53,112 bases of DNA from Streptosporangiaceae bacterium (GCA_019239975.1 JAFAZE010000068.1:1-53112), one strand, 5' to 3'. Shown: positions 34,705-43,642, counted from the stretch's first letter. Program-made: numbers and translations. The notes: generated by a model not told the origin, from the letters alone.

Positions 34705-35109
34705 TCAGGCCAGGACCTTCGCCTTCTCGCGGTCGAACTCCTCAGCCGTGATGACCCCCCGGTCGCGCAGGTCGGCAAGCTTGGCCAGCTGGTCCGCCGA
34801 ACCCTGCGGGCCCGCGGTCTCCTGGGCATAGCGACGCAACTGCTGGTCCTGAAGCTGCGCTTCCCTCTCCGCGTGCTCATGCATCTTGCCGCCGCGGGCG
34901 ATCAGGTACACCAGGACCCCGATCAGCGGGAGGATCAAGATGAACACGAACCACAGGGCCTTGGCCCCGCCGGACAGGTCACGGCTGCGGAACAGATCGA
35001 TGAATACGGTGATCAGGACCCAGAACCACAGCACCCACAAGAAGATCATCAAGATCGTCCAGAACGCATCCAGTATCGGATAGTTGTAGGAACTCGAAGC
35101 AAGCAACAT
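34705..35109 (-). CDS. Membrane protein with PLDc_N-like helices and SHOCT domain
   Basis: A 134-residue protein. Two transmembrane helices are at about residues 10-36 (FWTILMIFLWVLWFWVLITV) and 48-69 (ALWFVFILILPLIGVLVYLI), with an acidic/basic linker typical of the PLDc_N family. The C-terminus is a SHOCT module, LAKLADLRDRGVITAEEFDR, often used for oligomerisation. ATG 35109 follows GGGAGA; a start at 35169 is less likely. It probably forms an operon with the BON protein. Confidence 0.9.
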   Translation of the reverse strand: MLLASSSYNYPILDAFWTILMIFLWVLWFWVLITVFIDLFRSRDLSGGAKALWFVFILILPLIGVLVYLIARGGKMHEHAEREAQLQDQQLRRYAQETAGPQGSADQLAKLADLRDRGVITAEEFDREKAKVLA

Positions 35110-35870
35110 CAGGTCTCCCTGGCTGATAGTTCGCGTTGTAACATCGGCTACCGAGCTGCCGGGCGTCATCCGGAATTGCGCAGAGGCAAATCTCAGCAGT
35201 ATTGTGCGGCCTCCGCAGCCACACGCTCAGCAGCGCGGCCGACCCTCACCTCCTGACGCCCGTTCCCCGCCTCGCCGAGCACCCGACCAGTCCCTGAATC
35301 AAAATCGATCGAAGCGAATCCGGACATCACCCGGCGAGGGTGAGTTACACCGCGCCAGATGCGGTCACCTGCCCGGATGACCACCATGCGTGTCCCCTCT
35401 GCCTTGTGTCTCAAGCTGACCGTGCCGCAGTAGCCCAAGGCCAGCGGTGTAAGGTAAATCTCTCGGTGAGATTCCCGTCATTGAACGTCCGTGCAGCAGC
35501 CAACTATCGAATCTGCGGTGCTTCCATGGCACGCCGGAATGGTGGCAGGGCTCATCGCTGCCGGCGAGTCGGCCATCGAAAAGGCACTCGACCAGGGCGC
35601 GTACCAAAGCCGCCAAAGTCGTAAAGCGCACGGTCGAGGCCACGACCGATTAAATCGCCAGCGAGTTGCAGGAAGCGCTTAAAAGCTGAGCCTGCCGCGG
35701 ACCCAGGCACCACCGCCCGTTGTGGAGAAGAGATCCTTTCTATATCGGAACGAACCGTGGTGCTTGCCAGCGGCAGCCCCCGGCGGCACCGCGCGGGTGC
35801 CTGCCTTGGTGGAACGCACGACCAGGGCTAGCATCAGATGCGCGGTGGGAGCGACCGTGGGGAGCGCACG
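35110..35870. other. 760-bp stretch with no confident gene
   Basis: The only frame with a reasonable ribosome-binding site is the small minus-strand frame at 35193-35387. On the plus strand near 35600-35685, RTKAAKVVKRTVEATTD, a stop, then IASELQEALKS looks like a decayed Lys-rich protein end, but I cannot assign it. AATCTC/GAGATT (35456-35472) is a small hairpin. Confidence 0.35.
35193..35387 (-). CDS. Possible small protein, unknown
   Basis: A 64-residue open frame whose ATG at 35387 is preceded by AGAGGGGA at good spacing. It contains RIWRGVTHPRRVMSGFASID and a charged tail GRQEVRVGRAAERVAAEAAQ. No family is recognised. It would precede the SHOCT/BON genes on the same strand. It may be spurious. 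Confidence 0.3.
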   Translation of the reverse strand: MVVIRAGDRIWRGVTHPRRVMSGFASIDFDSGTGRVLGEAGNGRQEVRVGRAAERVAAEAAQYC

Positions 35871-36494
35871 TTGCTGCACGTCGAGGTGAGCCGGATTACC
35901 GGGAAGTCGCTCCGGTTGGGTGACGCGATCAGCTATCTGGCGAGCGAGGTCCGCCCGGCCGTGGAGCGCCAGCCCGGCAGCCTGGGGACGTCGCTGCTCA
36001 TCGACCCGGAGGCGCGTGCCATGGGGTTCGAATCGTTCTGGGCGTCGGACGGTGCGCTCGTGGCGAGCGAGGACGTGATCGCGGCGGCCCTCCGCGAAGC
36101 GGCCCGGCGGGCAGGGGGAACGGTCAGCCGTGAGCGCTATGCGGTCCTGGTGTTCGAGCGGGAAGCGCCGTTGCACGGCGGCCAGGGGGTGCGGGTGACG
36201 CAGATGGACGTCGAGCCGTCAAAGCTGTCGAATGTCGAGGATGCTGTTGCCTGGTACGGGGACACGGCGGTCCCCCGGCTGGCGGATGCCAGCGGGTTTT
36301 GCGCCGCGCTGCTGTACGCCGACTGGACCTCGGGCCGGTTGATCAGCGAGACGGTGTGGGAGGATCCGCACACCCTGGCGACCGGCCGTAGCGCGGCCAT
36401 GGCGGGCGAGGCCGCCGCTGCGGAGGAGCTGAACGGCGTGATCGGCGCCTCCGGAGAGTACCGGCTGGAATTCAGTTCGGCGCGGCCCGCCTGA
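35871..36494 (+). CDS. Hypothetical protein with two ABM-like repeats
   Basis: A 207-residue protein of unknown function. The two halves look alike and resemble ferredoxin-like (ABM/dimeric alpha-beta barrel) folds. The first runs HVEVSRITGKSLRLGDAISY...YAVLVFER and the second VRVTQMDVEPSKLSNVEDAV...GEYRLEFSS, so the chain may form an intramolecular dimer. TTG 35871 was chosen because GGGGAG lies 6 bases upstream; ATG 35838 is an alternative adding 11 residues. It stands 83 bp before a diacylglycerol-kinase-like gene on the same strand. No catalytic residue can be named. Confidence 0.72.
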   Translation: MLHVEVSRITGKSLRLGDAISYLASEVRPAVERQPGSLGTSLLIDPEARAMGFESFWASDGALVASEDVIAAALREAARRAGGTVSRERYAVLVFEREAPLHGGQGVRVTQMDVEPSKLSNVEDAVAWYGDTAVPRLADASGFCAALLYADWTSGRLISETVWEDPHTLATGRSAAMAGEAAAAEELNGVIGASGEYRLEFSSARPA

Positions 36495-36577
36495 TCGGAG
36501 GACTGTACCCGGTGAGGGTTGGGGGGCCTGCATCCGGTATCACGGTCAAAGCAGCCGTGAGGAGGAATGAGATCGCG

Positions 36578-37516
36578 ATGAGCCCGTTCAGCGATGAGCT
36601 GTCGCGTCATGGCTGGCGGCGCGCCGATCCGCTGCGCCGGCCGGTCTTGTTCGTCAACCCCAGGTCTGGCGGTGGCGCGGCGGCACGGGCCAGGATTGCG
36701 GAGCGGGCACGCGAACGGGGCATCGAGGCGGCCATCCTGGCCCCTGGCCAGAACCTGGCGGCGCTGGCCCAGGCGGCCGCGGCCAGCGGCGCTGACGCGC
36801 TGGGGATGGCGGGCGGCGACGGGTCGCTGGCCGTTGTAGCCGCGGCAGCGGCTGGGCACGGGCTGCCGTTCGTCTGCGTCCCTGCCGGGACCCGTAACCA
36901 CTTCGCGCTCGATGTGGGGGTGGACCGGCGCGACCTCGCCGGCGCGCTGGACGCGTTCACCGATGGGGCCGAGCGGCGGATCGATGTGGCCGAAGTAAAC
37001 GGGCGGATGTTCCTCAACAATGTCTCACTGGGGATCTACGGCGATGCCGTCCGCAGGCCGGGCTACCGGGATGCCAAGGTGCGCACCCTTGTGGAGACCG
37101 CGGAGCAGGTGCTCGGGCCGAGCGCACGGGCGCCCGAACTGCGCCTCGTTGACGATACGGGGCGTGAGCACGATCATCTCGCCGTCGTGCTCGTGTCCAA
37201 CAACCCTTATGCGCTGGAACGCCCGCTGGTCCAGGGCACCCGCCCAGCGCTCGGCACCGGCCAGCTCGGAATCGTCATTCTCGACGTGCCGGACGACAGC
37301 CCGCTCCCTCCCGGGCGAGCGTGGAGCGCGCCGCATTTCGAGGTGAGCGCCCCGGTACCGGTGCACGCCGGGGTCGATGGGGAGCCCATGGACCTGAGCC
37401 CGCCGCTGCGGTTCACCATCCTGCCCGCGGCACTGCGCGTCCGGATCTCCTCCCGCCATCCAGGCGCCTCACCATCGGCGCGCTTCGCACTTCCCGGACC
37501 ACCGCGCCGGGCTTAG
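36578..37516 (+). CDS. Diacylglycerol/sphingosine kinase-like (DAGK catalytic domain) protein
   Basis: A 312-residue lipid-kinase-like protein. It has NPRSGGGAAARARI (nucleotide-binding loop), GMAGGDGSLAVVAAAA (the GGDG motif) and VPAGTRNHFALDVGV (the P-A-G-T-x-N-D/H-F motif), followed by the C-terminal beta-sandwich with HAGVDGEPMDLSPPLRFTIL. ATG 36578 follows GAGGAGG; a GTG at 36512 after GGAGG is possible. It would phosphorylate a lipid such as diacylglycerol at the membrane. The convergent DoxX-like gene overlaps its stop codon by 4 bases. Confidence 0.9.
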   Translation: MSPFSDELSRHGWRRADPLRRPVLFVNPRSGGGAAARARIAERARERGIEAAILAPGQNLAALAQAAAASGADALGMAGGDGSLAVVAAAAAGHGLPFVCVPAGTRNHFALDVGVDRRDLAGALDAFTDGAERRIDVAEVNGRMFLNNVSLGIYGDAVRRPGYRDAKVRTLVETAEQVLGPSARAPELRLVDDTGREHDHLAVVLVSNNPYALERPLVQGTRPALGTGQLGIVILDVPDDSPLPPGRAWSAPHFEVSAPVPVHAGVDGEPMDLSPPLRFTILPAALRVRISSRHPGASPSARFALPGPPRRA

Positions 37517-39583
37517 CCGATGAGGGCGGCGGCCAGGTAGGCGACGGTGAGGGTCAGCGCGAGCAGGGCGCCAGCCATCTCTTTCGCGCTGTCTTCCGCC
37601 CGCCGGTGGGTGATCATGGCGCCGGTGAGGAGGACGGCCATCCCGGCCGCCGCGGCCAGGCCGAGGGGGTGCCACCACAGGCCTGCCAGGACGCCTGCGG
37701 CGGCGGCCAGCTCGGCCACGCCGATGAGCCGGTAGCGCTGCCAGCGGATGCCGAAGTGGGCGGCCGATGCGCGCATCTTCGGGTGGCCGGTCAGCTTGGC
37801 CGCGCCCGGCAGGAGACAGGCCGCGGCCAGCAGCAGTGACAGAGCAACGAACATGTAAGCCTCCAGATGGATGGGGTTCGAGGGAGCGAACGGGACGAGC
37901 CGCGGGCGCGGCGCCAGCGGGACGCGGGCGTGGCTGCGGCGGGGGGACGTGCCACGGCAGCCGCGGCACCCGGGACCCGGACTCCACGGCCGCGACCACG
38001 CGGTCCGGCCGGACGATGATGCTGAGCGCTGGGTTGCCGGTGAGCGCCTGCATGGCGGCGGACCGCTCGTGGCGGGCGAGACGGATGCCGGCCCACCCGG
38101 TCCGTGTGCCCGCGCCGGACTGTGCCTGGTCCCCGGCCTCGGATGGCCCGCTGACCCGCACCAGCAGAAGGTGGTGCCGGCCGCAGAAGTCCGCCAGGAC
38201 CGCCTCAGGCTGCCGCGCGGTCAGCACCGCCGTCCGTCCCGCCAGGATCGTGTCCAGCCGGACGGGCGGGCCGTCACCGGTGGACACCAGCGGATTGGGG
38301 ATCAGGCCGCCGGTCCGTAGCGCGGCGGGGGCGCGGGAGGGGAGGAGGCGCCGCGGCGCATTCTGCAGGGCGCCGGCCTTCAGACGCGGTGTCGCGGTGG
38401 AGACCATGGCCTGGCGGACGCGGTCGCTGCGCACGACGGCGGCCAGCGCGATCCGGCGGACGGCGGCGGCCCGGTCCTGGCCGCCGGTCATCGCCCAGCC
38501 GACCCTGACGGCCTTGCGCACCATGGCCCGGGCGTGCGGGCGGCGTTCGGTGTCGTAGCTGGCGAGCAGGTCCTCGCCGGCCTGCCCGGTCAGCACCTGC
38601 GCGATCTTCCAGGCGAGGTTGCCGGCATCCCGCAGCCCGGCGGCCAGGCCCTGGCCGATGAACGGCGGGGTGAGGTGCGCGGCATCGCCGAGCAGGAAGA
38701 TGCGGCCGGCCTGGAAGCGGGACGCCAGCCGGGCGCGGAAGGTGTAGCTGGCGGTGCGGATGATCTCCAGGCCGGCCAGGTCGCCGCGCCCGGTCCACGG
38801 CCGCAGCAGCCGGCCGAGGGCGTCCGGGGTGGTCAGGGTGGCTTCGTCCTCGCCGTCGCGCAGCTGGAATTCCCAGCGGTAGCGGTCGCCGGTGACCTGC
38901 ATGAAGGTGGCGGCCCGGGCGGGGTCGCAGACCTGCTCCGCGCCATCCCAGGTATCGAGGGCGGTCGCGGTGCGTATGTCGATGACCAGCCATCGTTCGG
39001 TAAACCCGAGGTCATCCATGGTGATGCCGGCCAGCTTCCGTACGGTGCTGCCGGCGCCGTCGCAGCCCAGCACCACGGGTCCGGTGAACGCCACCGCCTG
39101 GCCGGCGGCGAGGCGGGCGTGCACCCGAACTGGGGACGTGGTGAGCGGGCCGAGGGCGCCGTCCACCCGGAGCACCTCGGCTCCGCGCCGGAGGTCGATA
39201 AGCGGGTGCCTGGCGATCCGGGCGAGCATCAGCTCTTCCAGGTCCGGCTGGTGGAACATGTTCGCCTGCGGGAAGCCGTGCACCCCGGCCTGCTGGTCGC
39301 GGCGGAACTCGGCCATGACGCGGTGCCTGGCGTCGAGCAGGCGCAGCCCGCTGCAGGGCCGGGACCGGGCCAGGAACTCCTCGCTGACGCCGATCCGGTG
39401 CAGGGTCCTGGCGACCTCGTCGTCCAGGTGCACGGCGCGGGGGAGGGGATGGGGTTCGGCGTGGCGTTCCAGGAGGGTGACGGGTATCCCGAAGCCGGCG
39501 AGCAGCAGGGCTGCGGTGCAGCCAACCGGGCCGGCGCCGACGACGATGACAGGTTCCCCGGTGGCGTAGTGCTGGTCGTTCAT
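37469..39583 (-). CDS. FAD-dependent aromatic monooxygenase (MhpA/PheA-like) with anomalous stop-less C-terminal extension
   Basis: A class A flavoprotein hydroxylase. The Rossmann motif is VIVVGAGPVGCTAALLLAGF (residues 11-30), the DG motif VVLGCDGAGSTVRK, and the GD motif FLLGDAAHLTPPFIGQGLAA. The C-terminal thioredoxin-like domain ends around VRPDRVVAAVESG, near residue 530 (about 37990), the normal family length. The frame then continues for 170 more residues of Arg/Pro-rich sequence to a stop at 37469, running over the whole DoxX gene. The true end may have been lost by frameshift. ATG 39583 follows AAAGG. With the ligase, FAH and dioxygenase genes upstream it suggests ring hydroxylation in an aromatic catabolic pathway. 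Confidence 0.85.
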   Translation of the reverse strand: MNDQHYATGEPVIVVGAGPVGCTAALLLAGFGIPVTLLERHAEPHPLPRAVHLDDEVARTLHRIGVSEEFLARSRPCSGLRLLDARHRVMAEFRRDQQAGVHGFPQANMFHQPDLEELMLARIARHPLIDLRRGAEVLRVDGALGPLTTSPVRVHARLAAGQAVAFTGPVVLGCDGAGSTVRKLAGITMDDLGFTERWLVIDIRTATALDTWDGAEQVCDPARAATFMQVTGDRYRWEFQLRDGEDEATLTTPDALGRLLRPWTGRGDLAGLEIIRTASYTFRARLASRFQAGRIFLLGDAAHLTPPFIGQGLAAGLRDAGNLAWKIAQVLTGQAGEDLLASYDTERRPHARAMVRKAVRVGWAMTGGQDRAAAVRRIALAAVVRSDRVRQAMVSTATPRLKAGALQNAPRRLLPSRAPAALRTGGLIPNPLVSTGDGPPVRLDTILAGRTAVLTARQPEAVLADFCGRHHLLLVRVSGPSEAGDQAQSGAGTRTGWAGIRLARHERSAAMQALTGNPALSIIVRPDRVVAAVESGSRVPRLPWHVPPPQPRPRPAGAAPAARPVRSLEPHPSGGLHVRCSVTAAGRGLSPAGRGQADRPPEDARIGRPLRHPLAALPAHRRGRAGRRRRRPGRPVVAPPRPGRGGRDGRPPHRRHDHPPAGGRQRERDGWRPARADPHRRLPGRRPHRLSPARWSGKCEARRW
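37513..37854 (-). CDS. DoxX-like membrane protein
   Basis: A 113-residue DoxX family protein with four hydrophobic helices: FVALSLLLAAACLLPGAAKL, YRLIGVAELAAAAGVLAGLW, LGLAAAAGMAVLLTGAMITH and AGALLALTLTVAYLAAALIG. The family pattern GxxKL...GxxELxxxxGL is clear. ATG 37854 follows TGGAGG. It lies inside the stop-less 3' extension of the monooxygenase frame, so the two reading frames overlap. DoxX proteins have been linked to redox homeostasis; here the role is unknown. Confidence 0.85.
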   Translation of the reverse strand: MFVALSLLLAAACLLPGAAKLTGHPKMRASAAHFGIRWQRYRLIGVAELAAAAGVLAGLWWHPLGLAAAAGMAVLLTGAMITHRRAEDSAKEMAGALLALTLTVAYLAAALIG

Positions 39584-39620
39584 GGCGCGCTGCCTTTCTC
39601 GGTAGGGCGGTCCTGGTCCG

Positions 39621-41444
39621 CTACGGCGCGCAGCGGACGGTGAGGGGGAATCCGGCGACGGCCTCGCGGACGCGGGCTGGGTCGGCACCGGCCACGGTGA
39701 CGGCGAGCCGGCCGTCCTCACGGGCCGCCGTGACCTCGCGGGCGGATTGCAGGCCCGACGCCGCCAGCGCCTCGGTGACGGCACGGATCGCGGCGTCGGC
39801 GGCCAGCGCGGGCTTGAACGGCTTGCCTACCGCGGTAACCGGGATCGCTGTCACCGGGTAGATCCGTTTGGGCCGTGCGGCGCGCTCGGCGATGGCTGCG
39901 CCGGCCCATGCCAGCAGCTCTGCCTCGTCGAACTGGCCGGGGCTGGCCGGGACGACATAGGCGACCGGGACCTCGCCGGAATGCCGGTCGGGGCGCCCGA
40001 CGGCCGCGGTCGCGGCGACGGCGGGATGGGCCAGCAGTGCTTCCTCGATCGTCCGCGGGTCGATGTTGTGGCCGCCGCGGATGATGAGATCCTTGGCCCG
40101 GCCGGTGAGGTAGACGAAGCCGCCGGCGTCCACGCGGCCGAGGTCGCCGGTGTCCAGCCAGCCGTCTCGGACGATGCCCTCCCGGCTCACCCGGGGACGG
40201 CCGGGGCGCGGGTCGGTGACGTAGCCGGCGAACACCGCGGGCCCGCCGATCGCCAGCACGCCGGTCTCGCCGGGGGCGCAATCACTCCACGACCCGTCGT
40301 CGCCGATCCGGACGGCTTTGACCTGCTGCCCGGGCAGGGGCCGGCCGACCGACCCGGGCCGCTCCTCGCCCGGCGGGGTCCAGGTGCTGGCGCAGGTGGC
40401 CTCGGTGAGCCCGTAGCCCTCCAGCAGCCGCAGGCCGGTGTGCCGGGCGAAGGCCTCGCGCACCGCCGCCGGCAGCGGGGCCGCGCCCACTACCGGCAGC
40501 CGCAGCGGGCTGATATCGGCGTCGACCGGGACCTGCGCCAGCTTGCCATAGACGGTGGGGACCGCGGACATGGCCGCGATCCGGTAGTGCTCGACGATCT
40601 TCCAGAACCGGGCGTACAGCGCGGGGTCGCGGTAGCCCGCCGGGCCGGGCCACACCCCCCGGGCGCCGCTGAACATCGGCGCGATGCCGGTGACCACCAG
40701 CGCGTTGACGTGGAACAGCGGCAGCCCGCCCAGCACCGCCTCCCCGGCCGCCAGGCCGAAGCGCTGCGCGATCCCCTGGCCGCAGGCGAGCTGGCTGGCG
40801 TGGGTGTGCGCGGCGATCTTCGGGGCCCCGGTGGTCCCGCCGGTGTGCACGAACGCGGCCAGGTCCCCGGCCTCCGGCAGCCCGGCGCCGGCCAGGTAGC
40901 CGGACGGCAGCCCGGCGACCACCTCGTCCAGGTAGGCCACGGTGAGGCCGCCGCCGCCGGGCAGGGGCGGCGGATCGCCGCGTACGCCGTCGGGCCGCAG
41001 GGCCAGCACGGCGGCCACGCCCGTCTGGCGGGCCACCGAGAGCATCCGGTCCCACAACTGCTCGTTCAGTTCCGGCCCGGCGGCGACGATGACGCGGGAC
41101 TGGGCCCGGCGGACCAGCCCGGCGACGTGCTCGCCGCCGAGAGAGGGGTTGACCGGCGCGGCGATACCGGCCGCCTGGGCGGCCAGCGTGGCCGCGTACA
41201 GCATGGCGGTGTTGGGCCCGGTAAGGGTGACCGCGTCCGGCCGCCGCACCCCGAGAGCGGTCAGCGCGTTGGCGATCCGGGTCACCGTGCCAGCCAGCTC
41301 GCTGTAGGTCCATGCCAGGGAGCGGGTGTAGTCGCCCGGGTCCGGAATCCATTCGGTGGCGATGCCGTCGGGCCAGCTGCGGGCGGCGTCCAGCAGGAGC
41401 TGGTAGGCCGACTCCGGCAGCGGCAGGACCTGAGCGGCGCTCAT
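39621..41444 (-). CDS. AMP-dependent acyl-CoA synthetase/ligase
   Basis: A 607-residue adenylate-forming ligase. It has the P-loop-like FVHTGGTTGAPKIAAHTH, GYGLTEATCASTW, the ATP-binding WLDTGDLGRVDAGG, the hinge IIRGGHNIDPRTIEE and the catalytic Lys region VGKPFKP. It activates a carboxylic acid, probably an aromatic or aliphatic acid, to its CoA thioester via an acyl-AMP. Its ATG overlaps by 4 bases the stop of the FAH-family gene, and the monooxygenase follows 37 bp later, so it is in the middle of the catabolic operon. Specificity is not readable. Confidence 0.92.
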   Translation of the reverse strand: MSAAQVLPLPESAYQLLLDAARSWPDGIATEWIPDPGDYTRSLAWTYSELAGTVTRIANALTALGVRRPDAVTLTGPNTAMLYAATLAAQAAGIAAPVNPSLGGEHVAGLVRRAQSRVIVAAGPELNEQLWDRMLSVARQTGVAAVLALRPDGVRGDPPPLPGGGGLTVAYLDEVVAGLPSGYLAGAGLPEAGDLAAFVHTGGTTGAPKIAAHTHASQLACGQGIAQRFGLAAGEAVLGGLPLFHVNALVVTGIAPMFSGARGVWPGPAGYRDPALYARFWKIVEHYRIAAMSAVPTVYGKLAQVPVDADISPLRLPVVGAAPLPAAVREAFARHTGLRLLEGYGLTEATCASTWTPPGEERPGSVGRPLPGQQVKAVRIGDDGSWSDCAPGETGVLAIGGPAVFAGYVTDPRPGRPRVSREGIVRDGWLDTGDLGRVDAGGFVYLTGRAKDLIIRGGHNIDPRTIEEALLAHPAVAATAAVGRPDRHSGEVPVAYVVPASPGQFDEAELLAWAGAAIAERAARPKRIYPVTAIPVTAVGKPFKPALAADAAIRAVTEALAASGLQSAREVTAAREDGRLAVTVAGADPARVREAVAGFPLTVRCAP

Positions 41445-42409
41445 GGCGTCTTCCCGACGACGGTGTTGCGCTGCGTGCCGAGGTCCAGCCGGCCGTCCGG
41501 CGAGGCGATCGTCGCGGTGATCACGTCACCGTCGCGCAGGTACAGGGGGCTGGCGGCCTGCCGCCTGAAGAACAGCTTCCATCTGGTGGCGGGCGGCAGC
41601 AGGGCGGCCAGCTTTTCGGCGATCTTCGCGGGTGCCTTGAGCGCGGTGCCGCCGGGCGTGCCGGTCAGCAGCAGGTCTCCCGGCGCCATCGGCTGGAACC
41701 GGGACAGCAGGGTCAGCGCGCGGGCGGGCCGGACGATCATGTCCGCCGCGGTGCTGTCCTGCCGCACCTGCCCGTTGACGGACAGCGTCAGCCGCAGCGA
41801 GCCCAGGCGGGCCAGGCCGGCGGCGTCCACCAGCGTCAGCCACGGACCCACCGGGGTGAACGTCGGGTATGACTTGGCCTCGTAGAACTGGGTCTTGGTG
41901 AGCTGGATCTGCCGGGCGCTGACGTCGTCGGTCACCACGAGGGCGGCGACGTAGCGCGCCAGGTCCGCCTCGGTCACCGTGGTGCCCACCGGCAGGTCAG
42001 CTCCGATGACCAGGCCGAGTTCGGCCTCGTAGTCGAGGAACCCGACCCCCGCGGGGCGGATGATGTCGCCGGCCGGGCCGGTGATGGAGTGCGAGGCCTT
42101 GCGGAAGAAGGCCGGCGGGACCGTGTCCGGGTCGAACCCGGAGTCGATCGCGTGGGACCGGTAGTTCACCGCCTGCGCCACCACCCGGGCCGGGGCGGTC
42201 ACCGGGCTGAGCAGGTCCAGCGATTCCGGCCGGACCGCCTCGCCCGGCGCGGCGGCGGCGGTCGCCCGTGCTGCTTCGATGGCCGCGTCCAGGGCGGCCC
42301 GGTCGGCGAGCAGCCCGGCCGTCGTGGCTGCGCGCAGCCCGAGCCGGATCAGCCCGGCGGGCGTCACCGCCCACCAGCCGTCCGCGGTGCGGGCCAGGTT
42401 CGCGCTCAT
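41441..42409 (-). CDS. Fumarylacetoacetate hydrolase (FAH) family protein
   Basis: A 322-residue FAH-superfamily enzyme. Metal ligands are visible: E128 and E130 in FLDYEAELGLVIG and the Asp pair near 161 in VVTDDVSARQIQ. PAFFRKASHSI and SYPTFTPVGPWL are typical substrate-site segments, and DLLLTGTPGG closes the core. Such enzymes hydrolyse or decarboxylate ring-cleavage products such as 2-hydroxy-6-oxo or 2-oxo-dienoate acids. It overlaps both neighbours by 4 bases (dioxygenase before, ligase after), so expression is tightly coupled. Confidence 0.92.
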   Translation of the reverse strand: MSANLARTADGWWAVTPAGLIRLGLRAATTAGLLADRAALDAAIEAARATAAAAPGEAVRPESLDLLSPVTAPARVVAQAVNYRSHAIDSGFDPDTVPPAFFRKASHSITGPAGDIIRPAGVGFLDYEAELGLVIGADLPVGTTVTEADLARYVAALVVTDDVSARQIQLTKTQFYEAKSYPTFTPVGPWLTLVDAAGLARLGSLRLTLSVNGQVRQDSTAADMIVRPARALTLLSRFQPMAPGDLLLTGTPGGTALKAPAKIAEKLAALLPPATRWKLFFRRQAASPLYLRDGDVITATIASPDGRLDLGTQRNTVVGKTP

Positions 42410-43560
42410 GATTTCATCGCCTTGATCAGGCCGCGCAGCGCGCGCAGGTCAACCTCGTTGCCCGTCTCGCGCAGCGCCTTGATCGCCGCGACGACGACGC
42501 GCGGGTCGCCGGTGCCGGTGAACTCCGCCGTCGCCCTCGGTCCCCACTGGGCCAGCCCGCTGACCGACAGCGGGGCCCAGCCGGGTTCCATCGTGGCGTC
42601 GAACATGTCGCCGTCGGCGTAGTGCTCGAACATCAGCCGGTCCGCATCACGCCAGTAGTCGAAGATCTGGCTGCCCTGGACGTGCCGGCCGATGCCCCAC
42701 GCGTGCCGGTAGCCGCGCTCGCGCAGGTACTCCCCGCTGGCGGCGACCTCGTCGGTGTCGGTGAGCTGGTAGGCCGAGTGCACGTATTCGGTGCGCGGCT
42801 GCAGGATCATGGCAAGGGTGTGGTGGTCGGCGGGCACGCTGCCCAGGTCGCAGCGGATGAACGCCATCGCCGGGCCGCGCTCGCGCTGCCCGTCGAGGTA
42901 GAGGAAGTCGGACACGATCAGCCCCAGTGTGTCCAGGTACCAGTCCAGGGCCGCGCGGAACCGGGTGGTGCCCAGCACGACGTGCCCCAGCCGCTGGATC
43001 TCCGCCGCCCGCCGGGCAGGCCGCTGAGCGGCGTTCGCCCGCGCCGGCCCGCACCCGAAGTTCAGCGGCAGCGGGGCGCGTTCGGGCAGCGCCGGCAGTT
43101 CCGGCACGCCGTGCACCACATGCACCGGGAACCCGCTCGGGTCCCGCAGCAGCACGGCGTGACCGCCCCCGTGCGGCATGACCGTCCCGTCCGCGCCGCG
43201 GGCCAGCCGGTCCAGGTCCTCCCGGTCAGCCGCCTGGAAGGCGGCGCCGGCGAACCGGGCGCGGGGGCCGCGGCGGATCACCAGGCACGCGGTGGACGCC
43301 CACCGGCCGCGCAGCAGCAGCGTTTCCGGCGTCCGGTCGGCCACGGTGAAGCCGAAGTCGGCGCCGAACCGCCCGGCTCGGTCCAGGTCCGGCTTCTCGA
43401 ACTCCAGCCAGGCCAGGCCGGCGACTTTGACCAGCGGATTCCTCGACCGCCCGGGATGCTCGCCGGGCAGGCCCCCGGCCTCGCTGTGCAGCGCCCGGTG
43501 CGGATCCTGCCCGGTCTCCTGGTGAGACGGCCGTGCGGCCGGGCTCTGCTGTCTCATCAT
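42406..43560 (-). CDS. Extradiol (VOC-type) catechol dioxygenase
   Basis: A 384-residue two-domain vicinal-oxygen-chelate enzyme. The N-terminal VOC domain (about 42-152) has lost obvious ligands. The C-terminal domain carries the Fe(II) triad: H193 (IQRLGHVVLG), H246 or H247 (PADHHTLAMI) and E312 (DRLMFEHYADG). It should cleave a catechol next to its hydroxyls (meta cleavage). ATG 43560 (an ATGATG pair) follows AGGAG. It is the first gene of the catabolic operon and faces the TetR gene across a 220-bp divergent promoter region. The N-terminal 40 residues are unusually rich in Gln, Arg and His and may not be conserved. Confidence 0.9.
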   Translation of the reverse strand: MMRQQSPAARPSHQETGQDPHRALHSEAGGLPGEHPGRSRNPLVKVAGLAWLEFEKPDLDRAGRFGADFGFTVADRTPETLLLRGRWASTACLVIRRGPRARFAGAAFQAADREDLDRLARGADGTVMPHGGGHAVLLRDPSGFPVHVVHGVPELPALPERAPLPLNFGCGPARANAAQRPARRAAEIQRLGHVVLGTTRFRAALDWYLDTLGLIVSDFLYLDGQRERGPAMAFIRCDLGSVPADHHTLAMILQPRTEYVHSAYQLTDTDEVAASGEYLRERGYRHAWGIGRHVQGSQIFDYWRDADRLMFEHYADGDMFDATMEPGWAPLSVSGLAQWGPRATAEFTGTGDPRVVVAAIKALRETGNEVDLRALRGLIKAMKS

Positions 43561-43611
43561 GATCGGCTCCTAGTCTCCCTATGCCTCCACAGGGCCTTAC
43601 TGTATGACTAC

Positions 43612-43642
43612 ATCAGTCTTGTAATAGACTATCAGTCATGAT
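43612..43642. promoter_or_regulatory. TetR operator-like element, site 1
   Basis: This is a 31-bp element with ATCAGTCTTGTAAT at 43612-43625 and ATCAGTCATGAT at 43631-43642, separated by AGACT. The two ATCAGT copies are 19 bp apart. AGTCT-N6-AGACT gives a local dyad, and the outer ATGACT/AGTCAT pair gives a wider one. It lies in an AT-rich patch between the dioxygenase (minus) and TetR (plus) starts. The same element recurs at 44673. Confidence 0.75.

Noticed and set aside
35491..35682. 63-residue plus-strand open frame in the 35-kb gap
   Set aside because: No ribosome-binding site and a stop-interrupted alternative frame with more protein-like composition; no family recognised.
39747..41885. 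712-residue plus-strand open frame
   Set aside because: Runs antisense through the CoA ligase and FAH genes, which both have clear catalytic motifs; no domain in this frame.
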